40,443 nucleotides of DNA from JBBIWA01 sp037439425 (GTDB lineage Bacteria > Acidobacteriota > Blastocatellia > RBC074). The DNA lies in NCBI GenBank assembly GCA_037439425.1, contig JBBIWA010000049.1:1-40443 (forward strand), given 5' to 3'. Under the pieces are notes generated by a model. That model saw only the letters and a list, made by a program, of their open reading frames with translations, had not been told where the DNA came from and did no database searches. Shown here in pieces: positions 1 to 8,293 of the stretch (position 1 is the stretch's first letter; each line of letters opens with the position of its first letter). Made by a program: the position numbers and the translations under genes.

Positions 1-370
1 GTCAGACTCCTCCGCGAGTTTTAAACTCAGTGAGGTAACGACCTCCCTCCGCCGCTCGTCCGCCGACATTATCGCTCTATTTCGCTTCATTATCTCAGGG
101 CGTCGTGAAACGACATGCGCGACTCCTCCGAAAATCCTGGGTACGCCGCTCGTCCCGCCTGCAATTGATTTTCATCGCTTTCAGGGCGTCGTCCGGGACG
201 ACATAAACGACTCCTGCGGAAAATCCCTGGGAGCGCACGCATCCTTGCGTGCCCGTCTTCGTGAAGCAGGTCTTTACCGGAGACTGAGCACGCTAGAAGC
301 GTGCGTACCCAGGGTTTCCTCATCTCAGGGCGTCGTCTGTGACGAGCTGAAAAGACTCCTGCGTGGTTCA
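1..370 (-). repeat. Array of dispersed structured repeat units, leftward orientation
   Basis: No gene is supported here. Read on the minus strand, the stretch holds about four partial units of a repeat that recurs at 8120-8293 and 37471-37750. Each unit starts with a GGAGTC box (near 360, 215, 128 and 8), followed by a short hairpin of the type GTCGTC-loop-GACGAC, then GCCCTGA. A longer module with the inverted arms GCGCACGC and GCGTGCGC follows in the first unit (about 230-310). The array runs off the left edge, so it may be the leader of a leftward gene outside the window. Confidence 0.75.
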
Positions 371-384
371 TTTTCACGGGAATA

Positions 385-413
385 TTGACCTCTTTCCCAT
401 CAGATGGTAATTT
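385..413 (+). promoter_or_regulatory. Weak possible promoter for the phosphoesterase operon
   Basis: TTGACC at 385-390 is followed after 17 bases by TAATTT at 408-413. The -35 box is good but the -10 box is poor. It lies about 125 bases before the start of the first operon gene and just outside the repeat array. No better candidate was seen. Confidence 0.25.
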
Positions 414-537
414 CCGTCGTGGACTCAGAAACAGGGCGGGCAGATATATCTTCGGCTGGCGATCAAAGCCTGGCCTGTGCGTTTTCCATAGGGCAGTATT
501 TCACTCGGTCCTTTCCTATCCACAGAGGGGAATCCAA

Positions 538-3500
538 ATGCACCAGCTATCCTCGCGCGCCACCACGCGTTTAGTGATCGCGTTAGCCCTCATCGTGCTT
601 CCTGGTTTGATGGCCATCGGCAAGCTGAGCTCAGCGGCTGATATTCAAATATCCAACCAACCGGCTTCACAAAGCAGGCCGATTACGCCGGCTGGCGCGT
701 TGGTGCTGGATATAACGACCAGGCAACCAGCCGTCGGCGCGCTGCCGGTTGATTTCGTGCGCAGCCCGGATCGCGACGGACCGGATGGTTTGGGAAGATA
801 CTTGATCGCAGTCAACAGCGGCTTCGGTCTGCAATTTAATGCCGCAACCAATCGCGCGCAACAATCGCTGGCAGTTATTGACCTCAACCACCGGCCAGCT
901 CCAGCAGTGATTCAAAACGTCTACTTTCCTTCTCCGCAGAGCGTTAACGTCGGTGTCGTTTTCGCGCCGCAAGCAGAGAGCGATGGCAGCTACCGGCTTT
1001 ACGTATCCGGTGGGTTTGAAAACAAAATCTGGATGTTTCAATTTCGCCCTGGCGCGCGCACGCCGATCACACCGCCTTCGCACGGCCCAGACACCAAGGT
1101 CGAAGCTCCCTTCATTGATGTGAGCGCGCTCACCACTGTCGCGCCTTCGCCCAACTACAATGACAATCAAGCGCCGGTCTATCCGACCGGCATCGCCCTC
1201 AGTCCCGATGGCGACGCGCTTTACACGGCCAACAACCTGGGCGACACACTCGGCATCATCAGCAATCTGCGCGGTGAGCGCCGTTTGACGCGCGTGCCAT
1301 TGCATCGAGATAATGCACAGCAGTTCATTTATCCCTACGGGGTCGTCGTATTACCAACTCGCGATGGCGCAGAGACAGCAAAAGTTTACGTCTCGTGCTG
1401 GAATGACGCATCAATTGCTGTGGTGGATCCGCGCAAGCCTGAGCGCCCGATCACTCACATTGCTACCGGTCGCCATCCGACCGCGATGATCTTGAATGCG
1501 GCGCGCACGCGACTTTACGTGGTCAATTCAAATGCTGATACAGTTTCAGTCATTGACACGACGACTGATCGTGAGATCGAACGCATCAATGTCAGGCTGG
1601 CCGAGCAAACACTGATTGGAAGCAGTCCTGAAAGCCTGGCCTTAAGCGCGGATGGCGCGATGCTTTATGTGGCCAACGCACACAGCAATGCTGTGGCGGT
1701 CGTCGAGCTTTCACCACAGGCGCGCGGCGATTCTGCAATCCGCAATTCGCCATCTGTCACCTCCAGGCTGCGTGGCTTCATCCCGACGGGCCAGTACCCT
1801 TCTGCCGTGGCCGTGGTAGGCAATACGCTCTTCATTGGCAACGGGAAAGGCACCGGAGTTGAAAACTCTTCGGTCGTCGTCAACAACTCTGGCCGCGTGC
1901 CGAATCTGCCTAATGATCGTTTCCCAGTGGGCAGAGGGCGCGGCGGCGGAAGCGGCGGCCAATACAGTCTCTCACTCGTGTCGGGCAACATCAGTATGGT
2001 AGCGGTGCCTGATGAGCGCGAGCTGGCTAGTTACACGCAGCAGGTGATGCGCAGCAACGGCTTGCTCGGACCGCAGCGCACGCGGCTCTTCAATAGCTCC
2101 TCGCCGATCAAGCACATCATTTACGTGATCAGGGAGAATCGCACCTACGATCAGGTCTTTGGTGATCTCGAACGCGCAGGCAACGGCCAGCCGGCGGATG
2201 GCGATCCGGCGCTGGCCATCTTTGGCGCAGGCGAAGCGGCGCGCTTGCCCGGTGGCCCGCCGCAGAACATCACGCCCAATGCCCGCGCGCTCGCTTTGCG
2301 CTTCGGGTTGCTGGATCGTTTTTTCGTCAATGCTGAAGCCAGTCCCGATGGGCACAACTGGTCTACCGCGGCCTTTTCCAACGACTATGTGGACAAAGCC
2401 GCTCGCTGGGATTATTCGGGGCGCGGGCGGACTTACGATTACGAAGGCTTCAATCGGCTGCCGAGCTACGAACCGCCTAGCTCATTGCCGTCAGTCTTTC
2501 GGTTGCCAGTGCAGGCTCACGACGTCACCACTTATATGAAGCGCTTCGTTCCTTACCTGCACGGTGGGCGCGATGTGGCTGAGCCGGAGACGCTCTATCT
2601 GTGGGACGCAGCTGCGCGCGCGGGGTTGACTTATCGCAATTATGGCGAGTTCATCGGGACGATTTCGGAAAATGATCTGAAGGCGGTCAACACGCGCCGG
2701 CCGAAAACTTATCCCGACATCTCGCCCACGTTGGCTGCTTTCCCCACAAAGAAGTCGCTCGAAGGCCATCACAGTTTGACGTTCCGCAACTTCGATATGA
2801 TCACGCCCGACATCATGACGGTCCAATCGTATCGCGCTGCCAAAGAGTCGGTTGGGAAGATTGACCCAGCAATTACGCGGAGCAATCCCGATGAACGTTT
2901 CAGAGGCATCTCGCGCTTCGGCGAGTGGCTCGAAGAGTTTCGCAGCTACGTTGCCGATCTCGAAGCGGGGCGCGGCGACCGGATGCCGAATCTTTCCATC
3001 GTGCGACTGCCCAATGATCACACGGCGGGATTGAGAGCTGGGTTGCCGACGCCGCAATTTTATGTGGCTGAAAACGACTATGCAATTGGCCGCCTGGTCG
3101 AAGCTGTCTCCAACAGTCCGTACTGGAGAGACACGGCGATCTTCATCCTGGAAGACGACGCTCAAGACGGGCCGGACCACGTGGATGCGCACCGTTCGCC
3201 CGCTTTGATCATCAGCGCCTACAATCGCCCCGGCGCGCTTATTCACGAGTTTCACAACACAGTCAGCTTGATTCGCACGATGGAGATTGTGCTGGGCATT
3301 GAGCCGATGAATCAACTGGATGCCTCGGCCACGCCGATTGACATCTTTCGTGACGAAGCGGACCTGCGCCCGTATCGAGCAATACTGCCTGACGTAGCTC
3401 TGGACAATTTGATCACTCAGCCTGCGCGTAGCGCTTCGACAGCTTATTGGATGAAACGCACCTCTGAGCAGAACCTGGCGCATGCTGATATGGCCGATCC

Positions 3501-3726
3501 TTATGTCCTGAATCAGATCATCTGGTTTTCTGTGCGCGGAGCTGACTCGCCGATGCCCCGGATTGCGCGTCTACCGGCTTTCGACCTCATGCTCGCTGGC
3601 CTCGCTGAGGAAGAAGAGGAGGAAGAGGGGAAGGAGGAAAGAGAAAAGATTGCGCGTTTGCGGATGAAGTTGGCGCGGGCTAAGCTTCGGGCTGCCCTTC
3701 GTGGTCCCTTCTATGAGGAGAAATGA
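538..3726 (+). CDS. Exported YVTN beta-propeller / phosphoesterase fusion protein
   Basis: A secreted protein of 1062 residues. I chose ATG 538 because it follows an AGAGGGG ribosome-binding site and begins a clear signal peptide (basic start, hydrophobic core to about residue 28); an upstream in-frame ATG at 385 would put about 50 non-signal residues in front. Residues ~210-390 contain YVTN-type beta-propeller blades such as RLYVVNSNADTVSVID and MLYVANAHSNAVAVVEL. From ~524 a phosphoesterase domain of the phospholipase C/AcpA type begins with IRENRTYDQVFGDL, and HVDAHRSPALI near 880 belongs to its metal site. The C-terminus is charged, with a run of glutamates near 1025-1035. It probably cleaves phosphate esters outside the cytoplasm; the substrate is unknown. 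Its stop overlaps the next start (ATGA), so the two are translationally coupled. Confidence 0.88.
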   Translation: MHQLSSRATTRLVIALALIVLPGLMAIGKLSSAADIQISNQPASQSRPITPAGALVLDITTRQPAVGALPVDFVRSPDRDGPDGLGRYLIAVNSGFGLQFNAATNRAQQSLAVIDLNHRPAPAVIQNVYFPSPQSVNVGVVFAPQAESDGSYRLYVSGGFENKIWMFQFRPGARTPITPPSHGPDTKVEAPFIDVSALTTVAPSPNYNDNQAPVYPTGIALSPDGDALYTANNLGDTLGIISNLRGERRLTRVPLHRDNAQQFIYPYGVVVLPTRDGAETAKVYVSCWNDASIAVVDPRKPERPITHIATGRHPTAMILNAARTRLYVVNSNADTVSVIDTTTDREIERINVRLAEQTLIGSSPESLALSADGAMLYVANAHSNAVAVVELSPQARGDSAIRNSPSVTSRLRGFIPTGQYPSAVAVVGNTLFIGNGKGTGVENSSVVVNNSGRVPNLPNDRFPVGRGRGGGSGGQYSLSLVSGNISMVAVPDERELASYTQQVMRSNGLLGPQRTRLFNSSSPIKHIIYVIRENRTYDQVFGDLERAGNGQPADGDPALAIFGAGEAARLPGGPPQNITPNARALALRFGLLDRFFVNAEASPDGHNWSTAAFSNDYVDKAARWDYSGRGRTYDYEGFNRLPSYEPPSSLPSVFRLPVQAHDVTTYMKRFVPYLHGGRDVAEPETLYLWDAAARAGLTYRNYGEFIGTISENDLKAVNTRRPKTYPDISPTLAAFPTKKSLEGHHSLTFRNFDMITPDIMTVQSYRAAKESVGKIDPAITRSNPDERFRGISRFGEWLEEFRSYVADLEAGRGDRMPNLSIVRLPNDHTAGLRAGLPTPQFYVAENDYAIGRLVEAVSNSPYWRDTAIFILEDDAQDGPDHVDAHRSPALIISAYNRPGALIHEFHNTVSLIRTMEIVLGIEPMNQLDASATPIDIFRDEADLRPYRAILPDVALDNLITQPARSASTAYWMKRTSEQNLAHADMADPYVLNQIIWFSVRGADSPMPRIARLPAFDLMLAGLAEEEEEEEGKEEREKIARLRMKLARAKLRAALRGPFYEEK

Positions 3727-5141
3727 GAATGATCAAACGATTACGCCAAGCTCTCTCTCTCTCTTTGCTGTTTCTACTTGTCGCGCTCATCACCCACGGT
3801 CAGGGGAATCGAACAGGAAGTGCCCGCAGCGCTGCGGCCAAGCACGTGATTATGATTTCGATCGATGGCCTGGTGCCGGATTATTACACTGCGCCGGAAC
3901 GGGCTGGGCTGCAAACGCCAAGCTTGGGAATGCTGAAATCCGGCGGCGCTTATGCCGAAGGCGTTGAAGGTGTCTATCCCTCGGTTACCTATCCTTCGCA
4001 CACGACGCTGGTGACCGGCGCGCGGCCAGCTGTGCATGGCATCGTGCAGAATCGCATCTTTGAAGCGCCGACTGAGACGCCGACGCGCGCCTGGTACTGG
4101 TTTGCTCGCGCGATCAAAACTGAAACCTTATGGACTGCCGCCAAGAAAGCGGGCCTCGTCACTGCGGCAGTGGGATGGCCGGTGACGGTGAATGCCGAGA
4201 TTGATTACAACGTGCCGGAAGTGTGGGACCCGGCAGAGCAGGTGCCGACCGGCAAACGCATGGCCGAGCTTGCCACCCCCGGTTTACTGGAACAGGTCTT
4301 TGGCGCCGAAGGCGTCAAAGGGTCTTGGAGTGACGATCGCCGCACTACGGTCAGCGAATACATCATCAAGACTTACCGGCCCAATCTGATGCTGATCCAT
4401 TTGATCGAGCTCGATAACGCACATCACCGCTACGGCCCACGCGCGCCGGAAGCGATCAAAGCGGCTGAGCGGCAAGATAGCTACATTGGCCGCATCATCG
4501 CAGCGACGCGGCAGGCCGGAATCTTCGAGCAAACAGCTTTCTTTATCGTTTCCGATCACGGCTTTGCCAGTGTCAACAAGAGATTCAGGCCGAACGTGGT
4601 GTTGGTGAAAGAGAAGCTGATCACGCTGGATGCGAGCGGCAAGCCCATAGAGTGGAAAGCGGTTGCCTGGCCAGCGGGCGGTTCGTGTGCGATTATGCTG
4701 CGCGATGCGAAAGATCAGAAGACTGCCGCCCAGGTGAGGAAAATCTTCTCCAGCCTCGCAGCGCGCAGCGACAGCCCGATCAAACAGGTATTGACTCGCC
4801 GCGCACTGAGGCAACTGGGCGCGGTGCCTGAAGCAGTGTTGATGCTGGAAGCAGCCTCTGGCTATTCCTTTGATGAAGCGCTCACCGGGCCGGAAGTGGA
4901 GGAGTCAAGCGAAACTTATCGTGGTACGCATGGTCACTTGCCGACGCGCCCTGAAATGTACGCTTCGCTGGTCATCTATGGCGCTGGCGTGCGTGCTGGC
5001 GCAAGCAAGCCCCTGGTGCGCATGATCGACATTGCGCCGACCGCGGCGACCTTGTTGAACTTGAAGTTGCCTCAGGCCGAAGGCAAGCCCATCACAGAGT
5101 TTTTGCTCACGCCAACATCCAAGCCAACAGGTTCACGATAA
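3723..5141 (+). CDS. Exported nucleotide pyrophosphatase/phosphodiesterase-family enzyme (1)
   Basis: An alkaline-phosphatase-superfamily hydrolase of 472 residues, most similar in motif layout to ectonucleotide pyrophosphatases. The start overlaps the previous stop as ATGA; the in-frame ATG at 3729 has better spacing to GAGGAG and is a real alternative. A signal peptide covers residues 1-27. The metal and nucleophile motifs are complete: ISIDGL with D48, SVTYPSHTT with the likely nucleophile T89, LIELDNAHHRYG, VSDHGF and GTHGHLP. The family binds two zinc ions and hydrolyses phosphodiester or pyrophosphate bonds. It is a tandem paralogue of the following gene, with the same motif order, so duplication is likely. 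The substrate cannot be told from sequence. Confidence 0.87.
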   Translation: MRMIKRLRQALSLSLLFLLVALITHGQGNRTGSARSAAAKHVIMISIDGLVPDYYTAPERAGLQTPSLGMLKSGGAYAEGVEGVYPSVTYPSHTTLVTGARPAVHGIVQNRIFEAPTETPTRAWYWFARAIKTETLWTAAKKAGLVTAAVGWPVTVNAEIDYNVPEVWDPAEQVPTGKRMAELATPGLLEQVFGAEGVKGSWSDDRRTTVSEYIIKTYRPNLMLIHLIELDNAHHRYGPRAPEAIKAAERQDSYIGRIIAATRQAGIFEQTAFFIVSDHGFASVNKRFRPNVVLVKEKLITLDASGKPIEWKAVAWPAGGSCAIMLRDAKDQKTAAQVRKIFSSLAARSDSPIKQVLTRRALRQLGAVPEAVLMLEAASGYSFDEALTGPEVEESSETYRGTHGHLPTRPEMYASLVIYGAGVRAGASKPLVRMIDIAPTAATLLNLKLPQAEGKPITEFLLTPTSKPTGSR

Positions 5142-5150
5142 GAAGGAGAT

Positions 5151-6494
5151 ATGCTCAGAAGAATTCTCTTCTCATTGCTCCTACCGCTGTTTACGTGTGC
5201 GCTGCTAGTTACAGCGCAGCAGAGTCCATCTGTCCCTGTCGTGCTTATCTCGATTGATGGCTTGAAGCCAGACTACGTGCTAGAGGCGGACAAGCACGGA
5301 TTGAAGATTCCGCATTTACGCCGCTTGATGGTTGAAGGGGCTTATGCGACGGGTGTGGTGAGCGCGCTTCCAACTGTAACCTACCCCAATCACACTACGA
5401 TGGTTACCGGTGTTTCGCCTGCCAGGCACGGCATCGTGGCTAACACGCCGTTTGATCCTTTCGACAAAAATATGGGTGGCTGGTACTGGTACGCGGAAGA
5501 TATCAAGGTCCCAACCCTGTGGGACGTAGCTACTAAAGCCGGAATGATCACAGCCAATGTTGACTGGCCGGTTACAGTGGGAGCGAAGATCGTTTATAAC
5601 ATCGTGCAGTACTGGCGCGCCTCGACGCCGGACGATCGCAAACTCACGCGCGCTCTCTCGACGCCCGGACTGCTGACCGAAGCGGAGCAAGTCGTCGGGC
5701 CGTATCCCGCAGGGTATGATTACACGGTGGAAGCTGACCGCCAGCGCTCAAGATTCGTGACCTACATTTTGACCAGCAAGAGGCCGCGCTTTATGACGGT
5801 CTATTTTTCTGGGCTGGATGAAGAGCAACACAGCAGCGGACCTTATAGCCAACAGGCCTTCGCAGGATTAGAAGAGATAGATCAACTGGTGGGGCGAGTG
5901 CGGGAGGCGGCAGAGAGCGCCGGCCAGGGGCGCGCTGTGATTTGTGTGGTTTCCGACCACGGCTTTCTGCCTTCAGACAAAGAAGTGTGCCTTAATGCGG
6001 CGCTGCGCCAGGCGGGATTGATCCAGGTGGACGAGAAAGGAAAGGTGAAATCCTGGCGCGCTTATGCGTGGACCTCTGGCGGATCGGCAGCCATCATGGT
6101 GAATAACCCCAACGATGAAGAGAGGGTGCGCACCATTCTGCAGCGTTTGGCTGATGATCCAAGCAGTGGCGTCCATCGCGTGCTGGATCAAGCAGCGGTG
6201 CGCGAGCTGGGCGGCTTTCCGGAAGCTGCTTTCGTCATCGGAGTCAAAGCTGGCTATCGCTTAAGCGGCAGCTTAGAAGGGCCAGTGATCAGACCAGGCA
6301 AACCAGGTGGCACGCACGGGTATTTGCCTGAGCTGCGGGAGATGGATGCCTCTTTCTTTCTGGCCGGGCCTGGCGTTCCATCTGGCCGCAATCTCGGTCG
6401 TATAGATATGCGCGATGTCGCTCCTACGCTGGCCGCTCTGTTAGGAGTTACTCTGCCAACCGCTGAAGGGCGTAATCTCCTTCAGACGAAATAG
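5151..6494 (+). CDS. Exported nucleotide pyrophosphatase/phosphodiesterase-family enzyme (2)
   Basis: A second member of the same family, 447 residues, starting 9 bases after the previous stop behind AGAAGGAGAT. The signal peptide spans about residues 1-22. Active-site motifs are ISIDGL (D36), TVTYPNHTT (likely nucleophile T77), FSGLDEEQHSSGP, VSDHGFLP and GTHGYLPE, so all seven metal ligands appear present. The order and spacing match the preceding protein, but the sequences have diverged well beyond a recent copy, which suggests different substrates. It should act in the periplasm or at the cell surface. Type I phosphodiesterase is the safe family call; phosphonoacetate-hydrolase-like activity is possible in this superfamily but not shown. 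Confidence 0.87.
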   Translation: MLRRILFSLLLPLFTCALLVTAQQSPSVPVVLISIDGLKPDYVLEADKHGLKIPHLRRLMVEGAYATGVVSALPTVTYPNHTTMVTGVSPARHGIVANTPFDPFDKNMGGWYWYAEDIKVPTLWDVATKAGMITANVDWPVTVGAKIVYNIVQYWRASTPDDRKLTRALSTPGLLTEAEQVVGPYPAGYDYTVEADRQRSRFVTYILTSKRPRFMTVYFSGLDEEQHSSGPYSQQAFAGLEEIDQLVGRVREAAESAGQGRAVICVVSDHGFLPSDKEVCLNAALRQAGLIQVDEKGKVKSWRAYAWTSGGSAAIMVNNPNDEERVRTILQRLADDPSSGVHRVLDQAAVRELGGFPEAAFVIGVKAGYRLSGSLEGPVIRPGKPGGTHGYLPELREMDASFFLAGPGVPSGRNLGRIDMRDVAPTLAALLGVTLPTAEGRNLLQTK

Positions 6495-6497
6495 AGC

Positions 6498-7379
6498 ATG
6501 GCTGCTGACTTATCTGTTCATCATGGCTTGATCACCGATTTGTTCGCTCTTCCTGCCACGCGGGAAGAATGGGAGCAGTATCGTTTGAGCGCTGAGCAGT
6601 TGGACTTCTTTCGTGAATATGGTTACCTCGCAGGCGTGCGCATCCTGACCGAAGAACAGGTGGCGGTGCTCGGTAAGGAATTAGAGCCGCTGATGGACCC
6701 TGCACATCCTGGGCATCATCTGTTTTACGAATTTCACACTAACGAATCCACGACTCCCGGAACCATCCTTTTCCACGCTCTTGGCCAGTGGCGCATTGCG
6801 CCAGGCTTTCATGATCTGCTATGGAATCCGGCTTTCACTGTGCCCGCCTCGCAATTGCTCAAAGGAGCGGTGCGTTTCTGGCACGATCAACTGTTTTGCA
6901 AGCCGGCGCGCGATGGTGGTGTGGTGGCCTGGCATCAAGACTACTCTTACTGGACGCGCACGCGCCCGATGGCCCATCTCTCGTGCTTCATCGCGCTCGA
7001 TGACAGTCTCATTGAGAACGGCTGCTTACACTACGTTCCGGGCAGCCATCGCTGGGAACTGCTGCCGATCACCGGTCTCGCGGGAGATATGAATGCGATC
7101 CAGAGGGTACTGTCTGAAGAGCAGAAGAAGGCGTTCAAGCCGGTGGCGATTGAGCTGAAGAAAGGCGAAGGCTCTTTCCACCATCCGTTGCTGGTGCACG
7201 GCTCTTATGAGAATCGCACTGAGCGGCCACGGCGAGCGACGGTGATCAATGTCTTTCGCGATGGTGTCGAATCGGCTTCGGACGATCCACCTCTTGCAGG
7301 TGTGCCACCTATTCCCAGCGGCGAGAAGATGGGCGGTCAATTCTTTCCTTTACTCTTCGATCCAACACTGATCTTTTGA
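6498..7379 (+). CDS. Phytanoyl-CoA dioxygenase (PhyH) family protein
   Basis: A cytoplasmic Fe(II)/2-oxoglutarate-dependent oxygenase of 293 residues. The facial triad is visible: WHQDY gives H146 and D148, and LLVHGSYENR gives H234, with arginines at 240-246 placed to bind 2-oxoglutarate. Length and the double-stranded beta-helix pattern fit the PhyH family, which hydroxylates varied small molecules, including ectoine, phytanoyl-CoA and 2-aminoethylphosphonate. It starts 3 bases after the previous stop with no clear ribosome-binding site, so translation probably continues from the upstream gene. Being last in an operon of phosphatase-superfamily enzymes makes an organophosphorus substrate conceivable; this is inference. 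Confidence 0.85.
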   Translation: MAADLSVHHGLITDLFALPATREEWEQYRLSAEQLDFFREYGYLAGVRILTEEQVAVLGKELEPLMDPAHPGHHLFYEFHTNESTTPGTILFHALGQWRIAPGFHDLLWNPAFTVPASQLLKGAVRFWHDQLFCKPARDGGVVAWHQDYSYWTRTRPMAHLSCFIALDDSLIENGCLHYVPGSHRWELLPITGLAGDMNAIQRVLSEEQKKAFKPVAIELKKGEGSFHHPLLVHGSYENRTERPRRATVINVFRDGVESASDDPPLAGVPPIPSGEKMGGQFFPLLFDPTLIF

Positions 7380-7491
7380 GCCGGATCACGAAGGCTGCAT
7401 CTGTTATCCCCCCAACGTGGGGACCCAACCACGAAGAGACCTCGGAGGGGGCAGACTCTGGCCTGATCTGATATTTCGATCGGGCTCAGCT

Positions 7492-7773
7492 TCAGCGGCG
7501 ATCGCTATGCCCCAGGTCTCGATCAGGCGCAATCCGGTCCCGCACCAACTGCTTCAGCTCCTTCGCTTCCGGGAAGCGCCCTTGCTGCTGGCGAGAAAAG
7601 ATGGTCTCTCCTTCAAGGCGTACCTCGAAGATGCCGCCCCGGCCAGGGACCAGAGCGACTTCACCCAATTCCTTCTCGAAGGTGGTCAATAGTTCCTGCG
7701 CCATCCAGGCCGCGCGTAACAGCCAGTGGCATTGAGTGCAATATTCGATTTCCAGGCGGAGATGTTGTCTCAT
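7492..7773 (-). CDS. SelW/Rdx-family thioredoxin-like protein (cysteine form)
   Basis: A 93-residue Rdx (SelT/SelW/SelH) family protein. The start at 7773 is chosen because the family's first strand, RLEIEYCTQCHW, should begin close to the N-terminus; reading further upstream adds 45 residues that do not resemble the family. The redox motif is C12-T-Q-C15, so the position that is selenocysteine in many eukaryotic members is an ordinary cysteine here. A GGIFEV segment and a hydrophobic alternating C-terminal half match the fold. Members are small cytoplasmic proteins thought to act in thiol redox exchange, but no reaction is firmly known. It is a lone gene facing the end of the phosphoesterase operon. 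Confidence 0.8.
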   Translation of the reverse strand: MRQHLRLEIEYCTQCHWLLRAAWMAQELLTTFEKELGEVALVPGRGGIFEVRLEGETIFSRQQQGRFPEAKELKQLVRDRIAPDRDLGHSDRR

Positions 7774-8119
7774 CGCGCTCACTACCAAAAGAGTCTCTTG
7801 AAGACCGTAGGGCCCAGGGGCACAACCTATCGCGACAAGCAGGGAGACGAAAGAGCGATAGACCAGGTCCACCACACAAAGTTTGCGCGCTTCACCGTCA
7901 CTGGTCAAGCCCCTGAGAGTCCCTCTATGGGTAGAGGGCAGAGAGCAGCGGGTCCTTTGCTTCTACGCCTCTTTGCCCTCAAACCTTGCTGCTTGCTACC
8001 TGCTTTGAGTATAGTTGCTGCTTAAACGCGTGATGTCCGACAAACTTTAGTTTCTCGTTGACCCCGCAGAGAGCGCGCTGCGAGGAGCCACGACAAACTG
8101 AAGTTGGTTGGACCTCTTC
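7774..8119. other. Gap without a supported gene; two related short repeats
   Basis: No reading frame here looks coding. A perfect hairpin with arms CCCTCTA and TAGAGGG lies at 7920-7937 but has no T-tract. CGACAAACTTTAGTTTC (about 8038-8054) and CGACAAACTGAAGTTGG (about 8091-8107) are diverged direct repeats, each itself close to palindromic. They sit just before the gltX leader repeat. Confidence 0.5.
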
Positions 8120-8293
8120 CGCAGGAGTCTTTCAGGTCGTCACGGACGACGCGGGAGAAACGATGAGGAGCTGGGTACGCACGCTTGCGGGCGTGCTCGG
8201 TCTCCAGTAATGGCTTGCTTAACGAAGGCAGGCACGCAAGGATGCGTGCGCTCCCAGGATTTTCCGCAGGGGATCGGAAGGAAGTTACCGGCT
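8120..8293 (+). repeat. Dispersed structured repeat forming the gltX leader
   Basis: One nearly full unit of the family also found at 1-370 and 37471-37750. It begins with CCGCAGGAGTC, then the hairpin GTCGTC-ACG-GACGAC, then a module with arms CGCACGC and GCGTGCG, and ends in CCCAGGATTTTCCGCAGG a few bases before the gltX ribosome-binding site. This copy lacks the ATG seen after the GGAGTC box in other copies. Its orientation matches gltX. Confidence 0.75.

Noticed and set aside
90..377. Leftward open frame of 95 codons
   Set aside because: It is the repeat array itself; the conserved hairpins, mini-frames and inverted arms explain the frame, and it has no protein-like domain.
2491..3483. 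Long leftward frame opposite the phosphoesterase gene
   Set aside because: Antisense shadow of a clear gene in GC-rich DNA; its product has no signal or domain.
3610..3650. Glutamate run near the end of the propeller/phosphoesterase protein as a repeat expansion of interest
   Set aside because: A short GAG/GAA run at a charged C-terminus is common and probably without special meaning.
7492..7773. Selenocysteine in the SelW-like protein
   Set aside because: The redox motif is C-T-Q-C with normal cysteine codons.
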